Source: Rhizobium ruizarguesonis
GTDB lineage: Bacteria > Pseudomonadota > Alphaproteobacteria > Rhizobiales > Rhizobiaceae
DNA: 64,000 nucleotides
Assembly (NCBI RefSeq): GCF_012349115.1
Contig: NZ_PQIG01000122.1
Location: 186,001 to 250,000, forward strand
Direction of reading: 5' to 3'
Every line of letters starts with the position of its first letter. The first letter of the stretch is position 1. The notes under the pieces were generated by a model. That model saw only the letters and a list, made by a program, of their open reading frames with translations. It was not told the origin of the DNA and did no database searches. Made by a program: the position numbers and the translations under genes. Below are positions 8,721 through 17,976 of the stretch, piece after piece.

Positions 8721-9908
8721 ATGCGACAGGGTTGGAGATGGTTCGGACCAGAAGCGCCGGTGACGCTGGATGATGTCCGCCAAACGGGCGCGACGAATAT
8801 CGTCTCTTCGCTGCATCAGGTGCCGATTGGCAGGGCCTGGACGGAGAAGGAAGTGCGCGAGCGCCAGTCCCTGATCGAGACGACGCCTGGCGACCGCTCG
8901 CCGCTCACCTGGTCGGTCGTGGAAAGCATCCCGATCCCCGATGCCGTCAAGCGCAAGGGCGGGGAGGCGAAGGCCGAAATCGAGGCGTGGATCGCCAGTC
9001 TCGAAGCGGTCGCCGCCTGCGGCATTCCGATCGTCTGCTATAATTTCATGCCTGTCGTGGACTGGACCCGCACCGACCTCGATTACGTGACGCCGACGGG
9101 CGCCACCGCCATGCGCTTCGATCACGAGCGCTTTGCAGCCTTCGATCTCTTCATCCTGGAGCGACCGGATGCGGCACAGCACTATTCACAGGAGGACCGC
9201 GAGCGGGCCCGTGTCGTCTTCGAGGCGATGTCGGACGAGGAGATCGCCGACATCACCCGCATCATCACCTCGGCTCTGCCGGGGTCGACTACCGAACCTC
9301 TGACCATTCCGGCCTTCCGGGAAAAGCTGGTCGCCTATAGCGGTATCGATGCCGCAAGATTGCGTCGGCACCTGATCGAATTCCTGGAGGCTGTGACGCC
9401 GGCTGCCGAAGCGCGCGGTGTCAAGCTGACACTGCATCCCGATGATCCGCCGCGCTCGCTGTTCGGCCTGCCGCGCATCGCCTCGACGGCCGATGATTAT
9501 GCCGCGCTCTTCGATGCCGTGCCATCGGCGGCGAACGGCATGTGTTATTGCACGGGCAGCCTCGGCGTGCGCGCCGAGAACGACCTGCCGGCGATCGCCC
9601 GGCGCTTCGCCTCGCGCATCCACTTCGCCCATCTGCGCGCCACGACGCGCGAGGGCGACGGCCGGACGTTTCATGAAAGCGCGCATCTGGAAGGTGACGT
9701 CGACATGGTCGCGGTGCTTCAGGAACTGGTGGCGGAAGACCGCCGGCGCAGTCCCGAAAACACCATCGTCTTCCGCTCGGATCATGGCCATCGCATGCTC
9801 GACGATCTCGATAAAGTCGTCACACCAGGCTACCCGGCCATCGGCCGCATGCGCGGCCTTGCCGAACTGCGCGGCATTCTGCATGCGCTAGGGGCGCCGC
9901 CGACCTGA
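8721..9908 (+). CDS. uxuA: Mannonate dehydratase
   Basis: A 395-residue cytoplasmic enzyme (EC 4.2.1.8) that dehydrates D-mannonate to 2-keto-3-deoxygluconate in glucuronate breakdown. The N-terminus MRQGWRWFGP, the YNFMPVVDWTRTDL block near residue 110, LHPDDPP near 239-245, and the C-terminal HGHRMLDDL are diagnostic of UxuA, and the length is normal. GGGAAGGAAG precedes ATG 8721. It is paired with the GntR gene upstream. Uronate isomerase, fructuronate reductase and KDG kinase are not in the window, so the rest of the pathway must be elsewhere. Confidence 0.96.
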   Translation: MRQGWRWFGPEAPVTLDDVRQTGATNIVSSLHQVPIGRAWTEKEVRERQSLIETTPGDRSPLTWSVVESIPIPDAVKRKGGEAKAEIEAWIASLEAVAACGIPIVCYNFMPVVDWTRTDLDYVTPTGATAMRFDHERFAAFDLFILERPDAAQHYSQEDRERARVVFEAMSDEEIADITRIITSALPGSTTEPLTIPAFREKLVAYSGIDAARLRRHLIEFLEAVTPAAEARGVKLTLHPDDPPRSLFGLPRIASTADDYAALFDAVPSAANGMCYCTGSLGVRAENDLPAIARRFASRIHFAHLRATTREGDGRTFHESAHLEGDVDMVAVLQELVAEDRRRSPENTIVFRSDHGHRMLDDLDKVVTPGYPAIGRMRGLAELRGILHALGAPPT

Positions 9909-10001
9909 GGGTGTCCTCGAACGGCATCGTGTGACCTTGGCGAATTGGGCTGCTGCGGGGCAAGCTTCTTCACGCGCCGGCTCGCTCGTAAGAAAAACCA
10001 A

Positions 10002-10036
10002 CGCGCTCTGAAGCCCGAGCGATGCTTCAGAGCGCG
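10002..10036 (-). terminator. Rho-independent terminator of tetR, shared with uxuA end
   Basis: A perfect 13-bp stem (CGCGCTCTGAAGC at 10002-10014, GCTTCAGAGCGCG at 10024-10036) with a 9-nt loop. On the minus strand it is followed by TTGGTTTTTC, giving a U-run. Its 3' arm overlaps the end of the tetR coding sequence. Confidence 0.8.
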
Positions 10037-10674
10037 CAACCTTTCAGGAAAAGATCGGCGCACATCTTCGCCCGCGCCTGGATCGCCTCGATCTTCGGCG
10101 GCGGCTCCTGGCGCAGGATCGCCGCGCGCTGCGGCTCCATGGTCATCATGCCGCGCAGCATGCCGCAGGCCAAATGCGGATCGTCGAGTGCAATGAGGCC
10201 GCGGTCGACCTGCAGGCGCAGCCAGTTTTCCATCAGCGCATTGGTGCGCAGGATCGCCTGTTCGTAGAAGGACGTAGCGATCTCCGGAAAACGGTCCGAC
10301 TCGGCGATGACGAGCCGCATGATGGTGACCGTATCTTCTGAAAGTGTCAGCATGCCATAGGCCATCAGCATGCGCTCCAGCCCTTCTCTCAGATCGGCGG
10401 CGGCAAGCATCGGGGGATCGAGCGCCAGCAGGAAGCGGCTGATACGCTCGGAGACCACGCTCGCGAAGAGATCGGCCTTTGTCGGGAACAGCCGGTAGAG
10501 CGTCTTTGTGGAAACACCAGCCTCCTGGGCGATCGTGGCGATGCTTGCCGCCGCGTAGCCGTTCTCGTGAAACTGAGTGTCCGCTGCTTCGACGATCAGG
10601 CTCCTGGTGTCGTCGTCACAGCGTATCTGCGGCCTTCCGCGCGGCCTTCTCTCAATTTGTTGATTTTGGACCAT
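10027..10674 (-). CDS. TetR-family repressor of the emrAB efflux operon
   Basis: A 215-residue repressor. The frame runs 27 codons further upstream, but MVQNQQIERRPRGRPQIR at 10674 is the typical basic TetR start; a GGAAA sequence precedes it weakly. The HTH is near residues 25-60 (ASIATIAQEAGVSTKTLYRLF), followed by a helical ligand domain of usual length. It diverges from a membrane-fusion protein and an MFS pump, the common tetR-emrAB arrangement, so it likely responds to toxic or phenolic compounds exported by that pump. A likely operator lies in the 136-base gap between the two genes. Confidence 0.88.
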   Translation of the reverse strand: MVQNQQIERRPRGRPQIRCDDDTRSLIVEAADTQFHENGYAAASIATIAQEAGVSTKTLYRLFPTKADLFASVVSERISRFLLALDPPMLAAADLREGLERMLMAYGMLTLSEDTVTIMRLVIAESDRFPEIATSFYEQAILRTNALMENWLRLQVDRGLIALDDPHLACGMLRGMMTMEPQRAAILRQEPPPKIEAIQARAKMCADLFLKGCAL

Positions 10675-10719
10675 GATGATTTTCCAAATTCCCATTGACA
10701 TCCATTTTATAGTGCATAT

Positions 10720-10743
10720 TTTGGAAAACATCAAGTTTCCTAA
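10720..10743. promoter_or_regulatory. Imperfect inverted repeat between tetR and emrA, candidate TetR operator
   Basis: TTTGGAAAAC (10720-10729) and AGTTTCCTAAA (10733-10743) form an imperfect inverted repeat in an AT-rich divergent promoter region, the place expected for a TetR-type operator controlling both genes. Confidence 0.45.
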
Positions 10744-10810
10744 ATAGGATTTCACTTGAATTCAGAGGCCGCAGCCCAAGAGACGGCGACCCGTCATCCG
10801 GAGAGAGACA

Positions 10811-11995
10811 ATGACCATCAAGAAGCTGCATGCCTTGAACAACAATACCGCCGTCGAAACCACCGCCGAAGCCGCTCCCGCAAGCCTCGACGCCGGCAAG
10901 CCGCCGCGCATCACTGAGGTCGCCGCCCCCGTTGCCGAAGAAAAGCCCGCCCGCAGGCGCGGCGGCCGCTCCCTGCTTCTCGGCGCCACTGCGCTCGTGC
11001 TGATCGCCGCCGGCGCCTATTACGGCCATGATTACTGGACGGTCGGCCGCTTCCACATCTCGACCGACGATGCCTATGTGAAGGCTGACAGCAGCACCAT
11101 CGCCCCCAAGGTATCAGGCTATCTCGCCGAGGTGCTTGTCATGGACAACGAGACCGTCAAGGCCGGCCAGCCGCTCGCCCGTATCGACGACCGCGACTTC
11201 AAGGCTGCCCTCGATCAGGCCAGGGCCGATGTCGCCGCCGCGGAAGCCACCGTCAACGCCAGGCAGGCTTCGCTCGATATCCAGCAGTCGACTATTACTG
11301 CAGCCCGCGCGACCGTCGATGTTGACCGCGCCAACGAGACCTTTGCCGAGCAGAACAACAAGCGTTATTCGAACCTTGCCACCAGCGGCTATGCCCCGGT
11401 CCAGACGGCGCAACAGGCCGCCTCGCAGATCGCTGCCGCCCAGGCCACCATTATCCGCGACACCGCCTCACTCGACGCCGCCGTCAAGCAGGTCGACCTG
11501 TTGAATGCCGAGCTTGCCCAGGCAAAGGCAGCACTTGCGAATAGCCAGGCCGTTCAGCATCAGGCCGAGCTCAACCTTTCCTATGCGACGATATCAGCTC
11601 CTGTTGACGGCACCATCGGCAACCGGACGCTGCGCGTCGGCCAATATGTCCAGGCCGGCACCCAGCTGATGTCGGTCGTACCGACGACGGCTGCCTATGT
11701 CATCGCCAACTACAAGGAAACCCAGCTCACCGACGTCAAGGCCGGCCAGCCTGTCGATATCGAGGTCGATATGTTCCCGGGCCGCACCTATCACGGCCAT
11801 GTCGATAGCCTCGCGCCGGCAAGCGGCCAGGAATTCGCCCTGCTGCCGCCCGACAACGCCACCGGCAATTTCACCAAGGTCGTCCAGCGCATTCCAGTGA
11901 AGATCGTGCTCGACGGCGACGCCGCCGAAAACGGCGACCTGCGCCCCGGCATGTCGGTCCAGCCTAGCATCGACACCAAGAACGACCGCAGCTAG
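10811..11995 (+). CDS. emrA: Membrane-fusion protein of multidrug efflux pump (EmrA/HlyD family)
   Basis: A 394-residue periplasmic adaptor anchored by one transmembrane helix at residues 54-72 after an unusually Ala/Pro-rich, disordered cytoplasmic tail. The first half-motif of the lipoyl domain (VSGYLAEVLVMDNETVKAG) follows the anchor, then a long Ala/Gln-rich coiled coil (about residues 130-250), then the second half-motif (LSYATISAPVDGTIGN) and the beta-barrel with ANYKETQL. It links the inner-membrane pump EmrB to an outer-membrane channel. Its stop is 24 bases before emrB, so they form one operon, presumably repressed by the divergent TetR gene. Confidence 0.92.
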   Translation: MTIKKLHALNNNTAVETTAEAAPASLDAGKPPRITEVAAPVAEEKPARRRGGRSLLLGATALVLIAAGAYYGHDYWTVGRFHISTDDAYVKADSSTIAPKVSGYLAEVLVMDNETVKAGQPLARIDDRDFKAALDQARADVAAAEATVNARQASLDIQQSTITAARATVDVDRANETFAEQNNKRYSNLATSGYAPVQTAQQAASQIAAAQATIIRDTASLDAAVKQVDLLNAELAQAKAALANSQAVQHQAELNLSYATISAPVDGTIGNRTLRVGQYVQAGTQLMSVVPTTAAYVIANYKETQLTDVKAGQPVDIEVDMFPGRTYHGHVDSLAPASGQEFALLPPDNATGNFTKVVQRIPVKIVLDGDAAENGDLRPGMSVQPSIDTKNDRS

Positions 11996-12019
11996 GCCGG
12001 GGGACGAGGAGTTCGTGTC

Positions 12020-13609
12020 ATGTCCACCATCGCAGCAACAACAATCGCCCTCCCGCAGCCGAAAACCGGCGCCAGCACCAGGGAATGGATCGCCGTTCTC
12101 GCCGGCATGATCGGCGCCTTCATGGCGATCCTCAATATCCAGATCACCAATGCCTCCCTGCTCGACATCGAGGGCGGCATCGGAACAGGCGTCGACAACG
12201 GCGCCTGGATCTCGACCTCCTACCTGATCGGCGAGATCGTCGTCATTCCGCTGACAGCCTATTTCAGCAGCGTCTTCTCGTTCCGCCGCTATATCCTCGT
12301 CAATTCCGTGCTCTTCCCGCTGTTTTCGATTGGTTGTGCCTTCGCCCATGATCTCGGCACGATGATCGTGCTGCGCGGCCTGCAGGGTTTTGCAGGCGGC
12401 GTGTTGATCCCCATGGCCTTCACCATGGTGCTGACCAAGCTGCCGAAACACCAGCAGCCGCTCGGCCTTGCGGCCTTCGCGCTCTCGGTCACCTTCGCAC
12501 CGGCGATCGGTCCGACCATCGGCGGTTATCTTACCGAAAATTACGGCTGGCAGACGATCTTCTTCATCAACGCCATCCCGAGCGCCATCATGGCGGTCGC
12601 CCTTGCCCTGACGCTCGACAAGCAGCCGATGCAGCTCGGCCTGCTGAGGGAAGGCGACTGGGCCGGGATCATCAGCATGGCGATCGGCCTCTCGGCGCTG
12701 CAGACGGTGCTCGAAGAAGGCAACAAGGAGGACTGGTTCTCCTCACCCTTCATCGTCAAGCTCAGCATCCTCGCCTTTGTCTTCCTCGTCGCCTTCATCT
12801 GGATCGAGCTGAGGGTGGAAAAGCCGCTGGTCAAGCTGCGCCTGCTGAAGCAGCGCAACTTCGGCATCGGCGTTGCCGTCAACGTGCTGGTCGGCGTCGC
12901 CCTCTTCGGCACCGTCTATATCCTGCCGCAATATCTTGGCCAGGTGCAGCGCTACAATGCCGAGCAGATCGGCAACGTGCTGGCCTGGACCGGCCTGCCG
13001 CAGCTGCTTCTGATCCCCCTCGTCCCGATGATGATGAAGCGCTTCGATGCACGTTACATCGGCTTCCTCGGCATCTCGATCTTTGCGATCAGCTGCTTCA
13101 TGAACATTACGCTGTCGGCCGATACCGCAGGCGACCAGTTCTGGATTCCGAACATTGTCCGCGCCATCGGCCAGGCCCTGGTGCTGACGCCGATCACCGC
13201 CATCACCACCGCCGGCATCGCCCCTTCGGATGCTGCCGCCGCCTCGGGCCTCACCAACATGCTGCGCAATCTCGGCGGCGCCGTCGGCACGGCCACGCTC
13301 GGCACGGTGCTGACCAAACGCGAGCAGTTCCACTCGAACATCATCGGCCAGTCGGTGACGCTCGGCCGTGACGAAGTTCGCACCCGTCTCGACCAATTGA
13401 CCGGCTACTTCCAGCAGCATGGTGTTTCCGATCATGCCGTCGCAGCCCAGAAAGCCGTCGTGGCGCTTGGTCAGGTCGTCAGACGCCAGGCCCTCATCCT
13501 CGGCTTTGCCGATACCTTCGCCGTCATCGGCGTGGTTCTTGCCATTGCAGCCGTCGCCCTGCTGCTCACCCAAAAACCGCGGGCCGGCGGTGGCGCCGGC
13601 GCTCACTGA
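12020..13609 (+). CDS. emrB: MFS multidrug exporter, DHA2/EmrB family (14 TM)
   Basis: A 529-residue inner-membrane proton-drug antiporter with about 14 hydrophobic segments. DHA2 motifs are visible: LNIQITNASLLDIEGG in helix 1, motif C-like TFAPAIGPTIGGYLTEN near residue 160-175, and RGLQGFAGGVLIPMAF. The internal Phe-rich charged loop around residue 245 (KPLVKLRLLKQRNFG) is typical. GGGGGACGAGGAG precedes the ATG. With EmrA and an outer-membrane channel it forms a tripartite pump. It is probably induced when the TetR protein binds its ligand. Confidence 0.93.
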   Translation: MSTIAATTIALPQPKTGASTREWIAVLAGMIGAFMAILNIQITNASLLDIEGGIGTGVDNGAWISTSYLIGEIVVIPLTAYFSSVFSFRRYILVNSVLFPLFSIGCAFAHDLGTMIVLRGLQGFAGGVLIPMAFTMVLTKLPKHQQPLGLAAFALSVTFAPAIGPTIGGYLTENYGWQTIFFINAIPSAIMAVALALTLDKQPMQLGLLREGDWAGIISMAIGLSALQTVLEEGNKEDWFSSPFIVKLSILAFVFLVAFIWIELRVEKPLVKLRLLKQRNFGIGVAVNVLVGVALFGTVYILPQYLGQVQRYNAEQIGNVLAWTGLPQLLLIPLVPMMMKRFDARYIGFLGISIFAISCFMNITLSADTAGDQFWIPNIVRAIGQALVLTPITAITTAGIAPSDAAAASGLTNMLRNLGGAVGTATLGTVLTKREQFHSNIIGQSVTLGRDEVRTRLDQLTGYFQQHGVSDHAVAAQKAVVALGQVVRRQALILGFADTFAVIGVVLAIAAVALLLTQKPRAGGGAGAH

Positions 13610-13614
13610 AACTA

Positions 13615-13641
13615 GCGCTCACCGGACTTCCCGGCGAGCGC
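13615..13641. terminator. Bidirectional hairpin between emrB and aldose epimerase gene
   Basis: GCGCTCACCGG (13615-13625) pairs with CCGGCGAGCGC (13631-13641) with one mismatch and a 5-nt loop. On the plus strand CTTCTGCTGTCTTTT follows. It sits between convergent genes. Confidence 0.6.
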
Positions 13642-13654
13642 CTTCTGCTGTCTT

Positions 13655-14524
13655 TTATTGCGGGATTTCGACCGCGAAGGAAAAGCTCGCCACGGCGCCC
13701 GGCGCCAGGATCGTGGTCGATGGCCTCTTCGATAGCTCGCTGGAGCCCCCGGCTTCCGCGGCCGTTCCATGCCAGGGCTCGATGCAGAGGAAGGGCGCTC
13801 CGGGCTTGGTCCACAGCGCAAGATTGGGCAGGTTTTCGAAATGGAAGTGCATGGTGGGCCCGCCTTCGGCGCCGTAACTCAAGCCTTCGCCCGCACCACG
13901 CGGGAAGATCATTGCATCCTGCTCGAACATCGAATGATCGAGCACCAACCGGCCGGCATCGAATGGCGAGGGTAGGGGCGCGGGATTGATGAGACCACCT
14001 CCCAGCCGCACCAGCGCCGGCTCGCCTTCATTGTCGAGCGTGACGATATGGTCGCGGCCGGCCGCACCGGGCAATGGCCATGCGAAGGCCGAATGGAAGC
14101 CGAGGCCGAACGGCATCGGCTTCGGGTCGCGATTGGTGACCTCCGCCGTGACAGTCAACGCGCGGCCCTCGACCGCATGCACGACGGCCAGCTGAAATTC
14201 GAACGGATAGACCGCTCGCGTCGCATCCGAGGCGACCAATTCGAAGCGGCACATCGTCTCGGAGGAGGCCGCAAGCGCGAATTCGCTGCGGCGGGCAAAA
14301 CCATGCTGGGACATCGGATAGACCGTGCCGTCGATCGCGATCTTGTCATCAGGCGCCTTGCCGACGATCGGAAACAGGATCGGAGACCGCCCGGTCCAGA
14401 AGGCCGCGTCACCGGTCCATAGCCACGAGCGTCCGTCGCTTGACCTGAGCGCCTGCATCTCGGCGCCGAGGGAGGAGACATCGACGGTGAGATCCTGATT
14501 CCCGATCCGGATGGAGATTGGCAT
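13655..14524 (-). CDS. Aldose 1-epimerase family protein (LacX-like)
   Basis: A 289-residue cytoplasmic mutarotase-fold protein. ATG 14524 has AAAGGGAAACG upstream; the frame is open a further 22 codons without signal. Hallmarks are LGAEMQALRSSDGRSWLW near the start, MSQHGFARRSEF (a His expected in the active site), LGFHSAFAWPL (second His), and IEPWHG near the C-terminus (the Glu expected to be catalytic). The pattern matches the LacX/Slr1438 subgroup rather than GalM. It interconverts anomers of an unknown aldose. It stands alone between convergent emrB and the small gene upstream, so context does not name its sugar. Confidence 0.87.
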   Translation of the reverse strand: MPISIRIGNQDLTVDVSSLGAEMQALRSSDGRSWLWTGDAAFWTGRSPILFPIVGKAPDDKIAIDGTVYPMSQHGFARRSEFALAASSETMCRFELVASDATRAVYPFEFQLAVVHAVEGRALTVTAEVTNRDPKPMPFGLGFHSAFAWPLPGAAGRDHIVTLDNEGEPALVRLGGGLINPAPLPSPFDAGRLVLDHSMFEQDAMIFPRGAGEGLSYGAEGGPTMHFHFENLPNLALWTKPGAPFLCIEPWHGTAAEAGGSSELSKRPSTTILAPGAVASFSFAVEIPQ

Positions 14525-14629
14525 CGCGTTTCCCTTTCGAATTGGTGCGGCACCAAGCCATACCGTTCCGCACGGGGGATTTCCACCCAATAGAGGGGCG
14601 GGACGGCAGCACAGCAGCCGCTGCCCTCG

Positions 14630-14959
14630 TCATTTCCTGATCGCGCCCAATCTCGCGATCACTTCGTTTGGGATGCCGTAGCGCTGGATGGCGTCGCGGT
14701 TGTTCCGCAAGCCGCAGATCTCGCGCTGGATGAAGAACGCCCAGACGGCGTCGGATGCGTCGTTGAGAAGCCTCTCGCGGTCTTCGCCGCTCTGGCGGTC
14801 GGCAGTCCAGGCCTTCAGGGCGGCAAGGGCAGTCTCCACCTTCAGCCCGTGACGTCCGAGCGAATCCGCGCGTTCCGACATCAACTCGTATTCGAGGACG
14901 TTGAAGCCGTTTCTATCCTGCTCGGATTGTCTGAAGGATTGCGGCGGACGAACGCTCAT
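14630..14959 (-). CDS. Small conserved rhizobial protein (DUF6665-like)
   Basis: A 109-residue soluble, mostly helical protein. ATG 14959 is preferred (GGAG ten bases upstream); a GTG two codons earlier is possible. It is rich in Arg, Glu and Ala, with the blocks NGFNVLEYELMSERADSLGR and DAVWAFFIQREICGLRNN. It looks like a family conserved in Rhizobiales that I associate with DUF6665, without known function. No transmembrane segment or metal motif is visible. It lies 105 bases upstream of the aldose epimerase gene on the same strand, so co-transcription is possible. Confidence 0.75.
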   Translation of the reverse strand: MSVRPPQSFRQSEQDRNGFNVLEYELMSERADSLGRHGLKVETALAALKAWTADRQSGEDRERLLNDASDAVWAFFIQREICGLRNNRDAIQRYGIPNEVIARLGAIRK

Positions 14960-15163
14960 TGGCACAGGTCTCCGTTGGCGTGAGCCGCGATATTAGCCAA
15001 TCCTGTTGCAAATTAAAGAAGTGGGCATGATGTCGTTCGAAAACCGCTCACGCCTTTCGGCATCATACTCTTGATCGAGAGGGTGGGAAACAGGGCTATC
15101 CCCCGGTTTCCCCGCATGGCATAAGCGCGCCAAAATCTCCTTCTCCAGGCTCCCGCGCAAACC

Positions 15164-16786
15164 ATGATCCGTATCGAAAATATCAGCAAGCAGCTCAGCC
15201 ACCGCATCCTCTTCATCGAGGCGTCCGCAGCCCTCAATAGAGGCGAGAAGATCGGCCTCGTCGGTCCGAACGGCGCCGGCAAGACGACCGTCTTCCGGAT
15301 GATCAACGGCGAGGAGCAGCCCGACGAGGGGCAGGTCTCCTGCGAGAAGGGCGTCACCATCGGCTATTTCAACCAGGATGTCGGCGAAATGGCCGGCCAC
15401 AGCGCCGTCGCCGAGGTGATGAATGGCGCAGGTCCTGTCAGCATCGTTGCCGGCGAATTGCGCGAGCTCGAGGCGGCCATGGCCGATCCCGAACAGGCCG
15501 ATAACATGGAGGAGATCATCGAGCGCTACGGCGAGGTGCAGGCGCGCTACGAGGAGCTGGACGGTTATGCGCTCGAGGGGCGCGCCCGCGAAGTGCTCGC
15601 GGGCCTGAGCTTCAGCCAGGAGATGATGGACGGCGATGTCGGCGCGCTGTCGGGCGGCTGGAAGATGCGCGTGGCGCTCGCCCGCATTCTCCTCATGCGC
15701 CCCGACGTCATGCTGCTCGACGAGCCGAGCAACCATCTGGATCTGGAAAGCCTGATCTGGCTGGAGGAATTCCTGAAAGGCTACGAAGGCGCGCTGCTGA
15801 TGACCTCGCACGACCGCGAGTTCATGAACCGCATCGTCACCAAGATCATCGAAATCGACGGCGGCACGCTGACGGCCTATTCCGGCGACTACGAATTCTA
15901 CGAGCAACAGCGGGCGCAGAACGAGAAGCAGCAGCAGGCCCAGTTCGAACGCCAGCAGGCGATGCTCGCCAAGGAAATCAAGTTCATCGAGCGGTTCAAG
16001 GCACGCGCCTCGCATGCCTCGCAGGTGCAGAGCCGCGTGAAGAAACTGGAGAAGATCGACCGGGTGGAGCCGCCCAAGCGCCGCCAGATCGTTTCCTTCG
16101 AGTTCCAGCCGGCGCCGCGCTCCGGCGAGGACGTGGTCAACCTGAAGAACGTCCACAAGAAATACGGCAGCCGCAGCATCTATGAGGGGCTCGACTTCGT
16201 CGTGCGGCGGCGGGAGCGCTGGTGCATCATGGGCATCAACGGCGCCGGCAAATCGACGCTGCTGAAGCTGGTGACGGGTTCCACCGCGCCAGACCAGGGC
16301 AGCGTTGCGCTGGGCGCCAGCGTCAAGATGGGCTATTTCGCCCAGCACGCCATGGATATTCTCGATGGCGAACGCACCGTCTTCCAGATGCTGGAAGACC
16401 AGTTTCCCCAGGCGGGGCAGGGGCCTTTGCGCGCGCTGGCCGGCTGCTTCGGCTTCTCCGGCGACGATGTCGAGAAGCGGTGCCGGGTCCTATCCGGCGG
16501 CGAGAAGGCGCGGCTGGTCATGGCGATCATGCTGTTCGACCCGCCGAACCTGCTCGTGCTCGACGAGCCGACGAACCATCTCGACCTCGACACCAAGGAA
16601 ATGCTGATCAAGGCGCTGTCGCAATATGAGGGCACCATGCTCTTCGTCTCGCACGACCGGCATTTCCTGGCAGCACTCTCCAACCGGGTGCTGGAACTGA
16701 CGCCCGACGGCATCCACCAATATGGCGGCGGCTACACGGAATATGTGGCTCGCACCGGCCACGAGGCGCCCGGCCTCAGGAGCTGA
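15164..16786 (+). CDS. ABC-F ATPase (YbiT-like), ribosome-associated
   Basis: A 540-residue soluble protein with two ABC domains and no membrane segment. The first domain has Walker A GPNGAGKTT at 34-42 and signature LSGGW at 162-166; the second has Walker A GINGAGKST at 357-365 and LSGGEK from 443, with LVLDEPTNHLDLD. The Gln/Lys/Arg-rich linker between the domains (about residues 245-320) is the P-site-tRNA interaction motif region of ABC-F proteins, which bind the ribosomal E site. The length and composition suggest the YbiT group rather than EttA or Uup. It is monocistronic. A run of eight T begins six bases after the stop. Confidence 0.92.
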   Translation: MIRIENISKQLSHRILFIEASAALNRGEKIGLVGPNGAGKTTVFRMINGEEQPDEGQVSCEKGVTIGYFNQDVGEMAGHSAVAEVMNGAGPVSIVAGELRELEAAMADPEQADNMEEIIERYGEVQARYEELDGYALEGRAREVLAGLSFSQEMMDGDVGALSGGWKMRVALARILLMRPDVMLLDEPSNHLDLESLIWLEEFLKGYEGALLMTSHDREFMNRIVTKIIEIDGGTLTAYSGDYEFYEQQRAQNEKQQQAQFERQQAMLAKEIKFIERFKARASHASQVQSRVKKLEKIDRVEPPKRRQIVSFEFQPAPRSGEDVVNLKNVHKKYGSRSIYEGLDFVVRRRERWCIMGINGAGKSTLLKLVTGSTAPDQGSVALGASVKMGYFAQHAMDILDGERTVFQMLEDQFPQAGQGPLRALAGCFGFSGDDVEKRCRVLSGGEKARLVMAIMLFDPPNLLVLDEPTNHLDLDTKEMLIKALSQYEGTMLFVSHDRHFLAALSNRVLELTPDGIHQYGGGYTEYVARTGHEAPGLRS

Positions 16787-16889
16787 CAGCTTTTTTTTGC
16801 GGCGGCATGTCGAAACCGTGAGGCTCGAAGCGACCAGCAGAGAGCCGGCCGGCGCTATCGACTGAATGGCCGGAGCAACGGAGGAAGAG

Positions 16890-17282
16890 ATGTCCATGCT
16901 GTTAGACAGGATCGAGGTTATCACCCTGTTCGTCGATGATATCGACGAAGCCAAAGCCTTCTACCAGAAGGTCTTTGCACCTGCGTCCGTCTATGAGGAC
17001 GCGGTGTCCTCGGTGCTGAAATTCTCAGGGACGATGGTCAACCTGCTCAGGGCGACGGAAGCGCCGCAACTGGTCGAGCCATCGGCGGTGGCGGCACCGG
17101 GTTCCGGCGCGCGCATCCTGCTGACGATCAGGGTCGATGACGTCGATGCGGTCTGTGCGGAGCTGCGCAAACTTGGCGTCACCCTGCTCAATGGTCCCAT
17201 CGATCGTCCCTGGGGCCGCCGCACCGCGGCCTTCGCCGATCCGTCGGGCCATGTCTGGGAAATCGCGCAAGAACTGCATTAG
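16890..17282 (+). CDS. VOC-superfamily (glyoxalase-like) protein
   Basis: A 130-residue single-domain vicinal-oxygen-chelate protein. GGAGGAAGAG five bases before ATG 16890 fixes the start, although the frame opens earlier at 16866. The strand pattern is typical: EVITLFVDDIDEAKAFYQKV at the start, VDDVDAVCAELRKLGVTL in the middle, and FADPSGHVWEIAQEL with the C-terminal metal-binding Glu. Members include glyoxalase I, fosfomycin-resistance proteins and dioxygenases; nothing here narrows the substrate. It stands alone between the ABC-F gene and a small membrane protein gene. Confidence 0.85.
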   Translation: MSMLLDRIEVITLFVDDIDEAKAFYQKVFAPASVYEDAVSSVLKFSGTMVNLLRATEAPQLVEPSAVAAPGSGARILLTIRVDDVDAVCAELRKLGVTLLNGPIDRPWGRRTAAFADPSGHVWEIAQELH

Positions 17283-17405
17283 GCTGTGGTCGCCAAGGAC
17301 GAAAGTCGGCTCAATGGTGGATATTGCGACCGCCTTGCCACGATGATGACCAAATTCCGTGGTGTTCGGAACCCTCTTCATGCAATCGGGGACGGGCGCA
17401 TCCGC

Positions 17406-17933
17406 ATGGACTGGATCAATCGCTATATCGATCAGCCGCTACTGCACGGCGCGGCGGGCTTGCTGCGCAGCTGGCACATCCGCACGCGGCAGCCGCCGGA
17501 GCTGCTGGAGCCGACATGGAATCTCGTCGTGCTCTCCTTTCTGTTCTTTGCGAGCGGGCAGGTCATGTCGGGCAAGCCTTTCGCACTCAGCGTCGTCGCC
17601 CTGATCATGCTGGCGCTGCCTTCCGCGCGAAAACTGCTTTCGGCGGTAAAGGCACGAGGAAGCGCCTATGGCGCCCGGGAATACAAGTCGCTGAGAGCAC
17701 GTGCCATCGCCAAACGCGAGGCGGAGTGGTCGGTGCGGATCATTGTTCTCTTCGCATCCGCCTGCCTTCCCTTCATCGCCCGTATCGACGATCCGGTGGG
17801 AGCCTATTTCTTGCTGGGCGCGAGTGTCTGGTTCGTGCTGACCGGACCGCTCAAGACCTATCTCGATGCCGCCGAGCCTCCCGAGCCGACTGAAGGCGAC
17901 CGGATGTACAAAGGCGTGTTTCATTTCGGCTGA
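17406..17933 (+). CDS. Hypothetical four-helix membrane protein
   Basis: About 175 residues from ATG 17406 (the frame is open from 17286, but its first 40 codons read as leader). Two hydrophobic segments lie close together (LVVLSFLFFASGQVM and FALSVVALIMLAL), then a basic cytoplasmic loop with AKREAEWSVR, then two more segments (IIVLFASACLPFIARI and VGAYFLLGASVWFVLTG), and a short acidic tail. I recognise no family. It is probably an inner-membrane protein, independently transcribed. The next gene, a DUF1328 protein, has its own promoter in the gap. Confidence 0.65.
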   Translation: MDWINRYIDQPLLHGAAGLLRSWHIRTRQPPELLEPTWNLVVLSFLFFASGQVMSGKPFALSVVALIMLALPSARKLLSAVKARGSAYGAREYKSLRARAIAKREAEWSVRIIVLFASACLPFIARIDDPVGAYFLLGASVWFVLTGPLKTYLDAAEPPEPTEGDRMYKGVFHFG

Positions 17934-17976
17934 ATAAGCTTATCCGAAGACCGGTGCACCGCCTCAAGGCGGGCAG

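Noticed and set aside
14993..16348. Long open frame of 451 codons on the minus strand
   Set aside because: It lies opposite the ABC-F gene; its His/Leu/Ala-rich product has no domain, and high-GC third positions explain the length.
16792..16799. Run of eight T after the ABC-F gene as a Rho-independent terminator
   Set aside because: The only hairpin before it (AGCTG-A-CAGCT) has a one-base loop and cannot fold as a stem of useful length.
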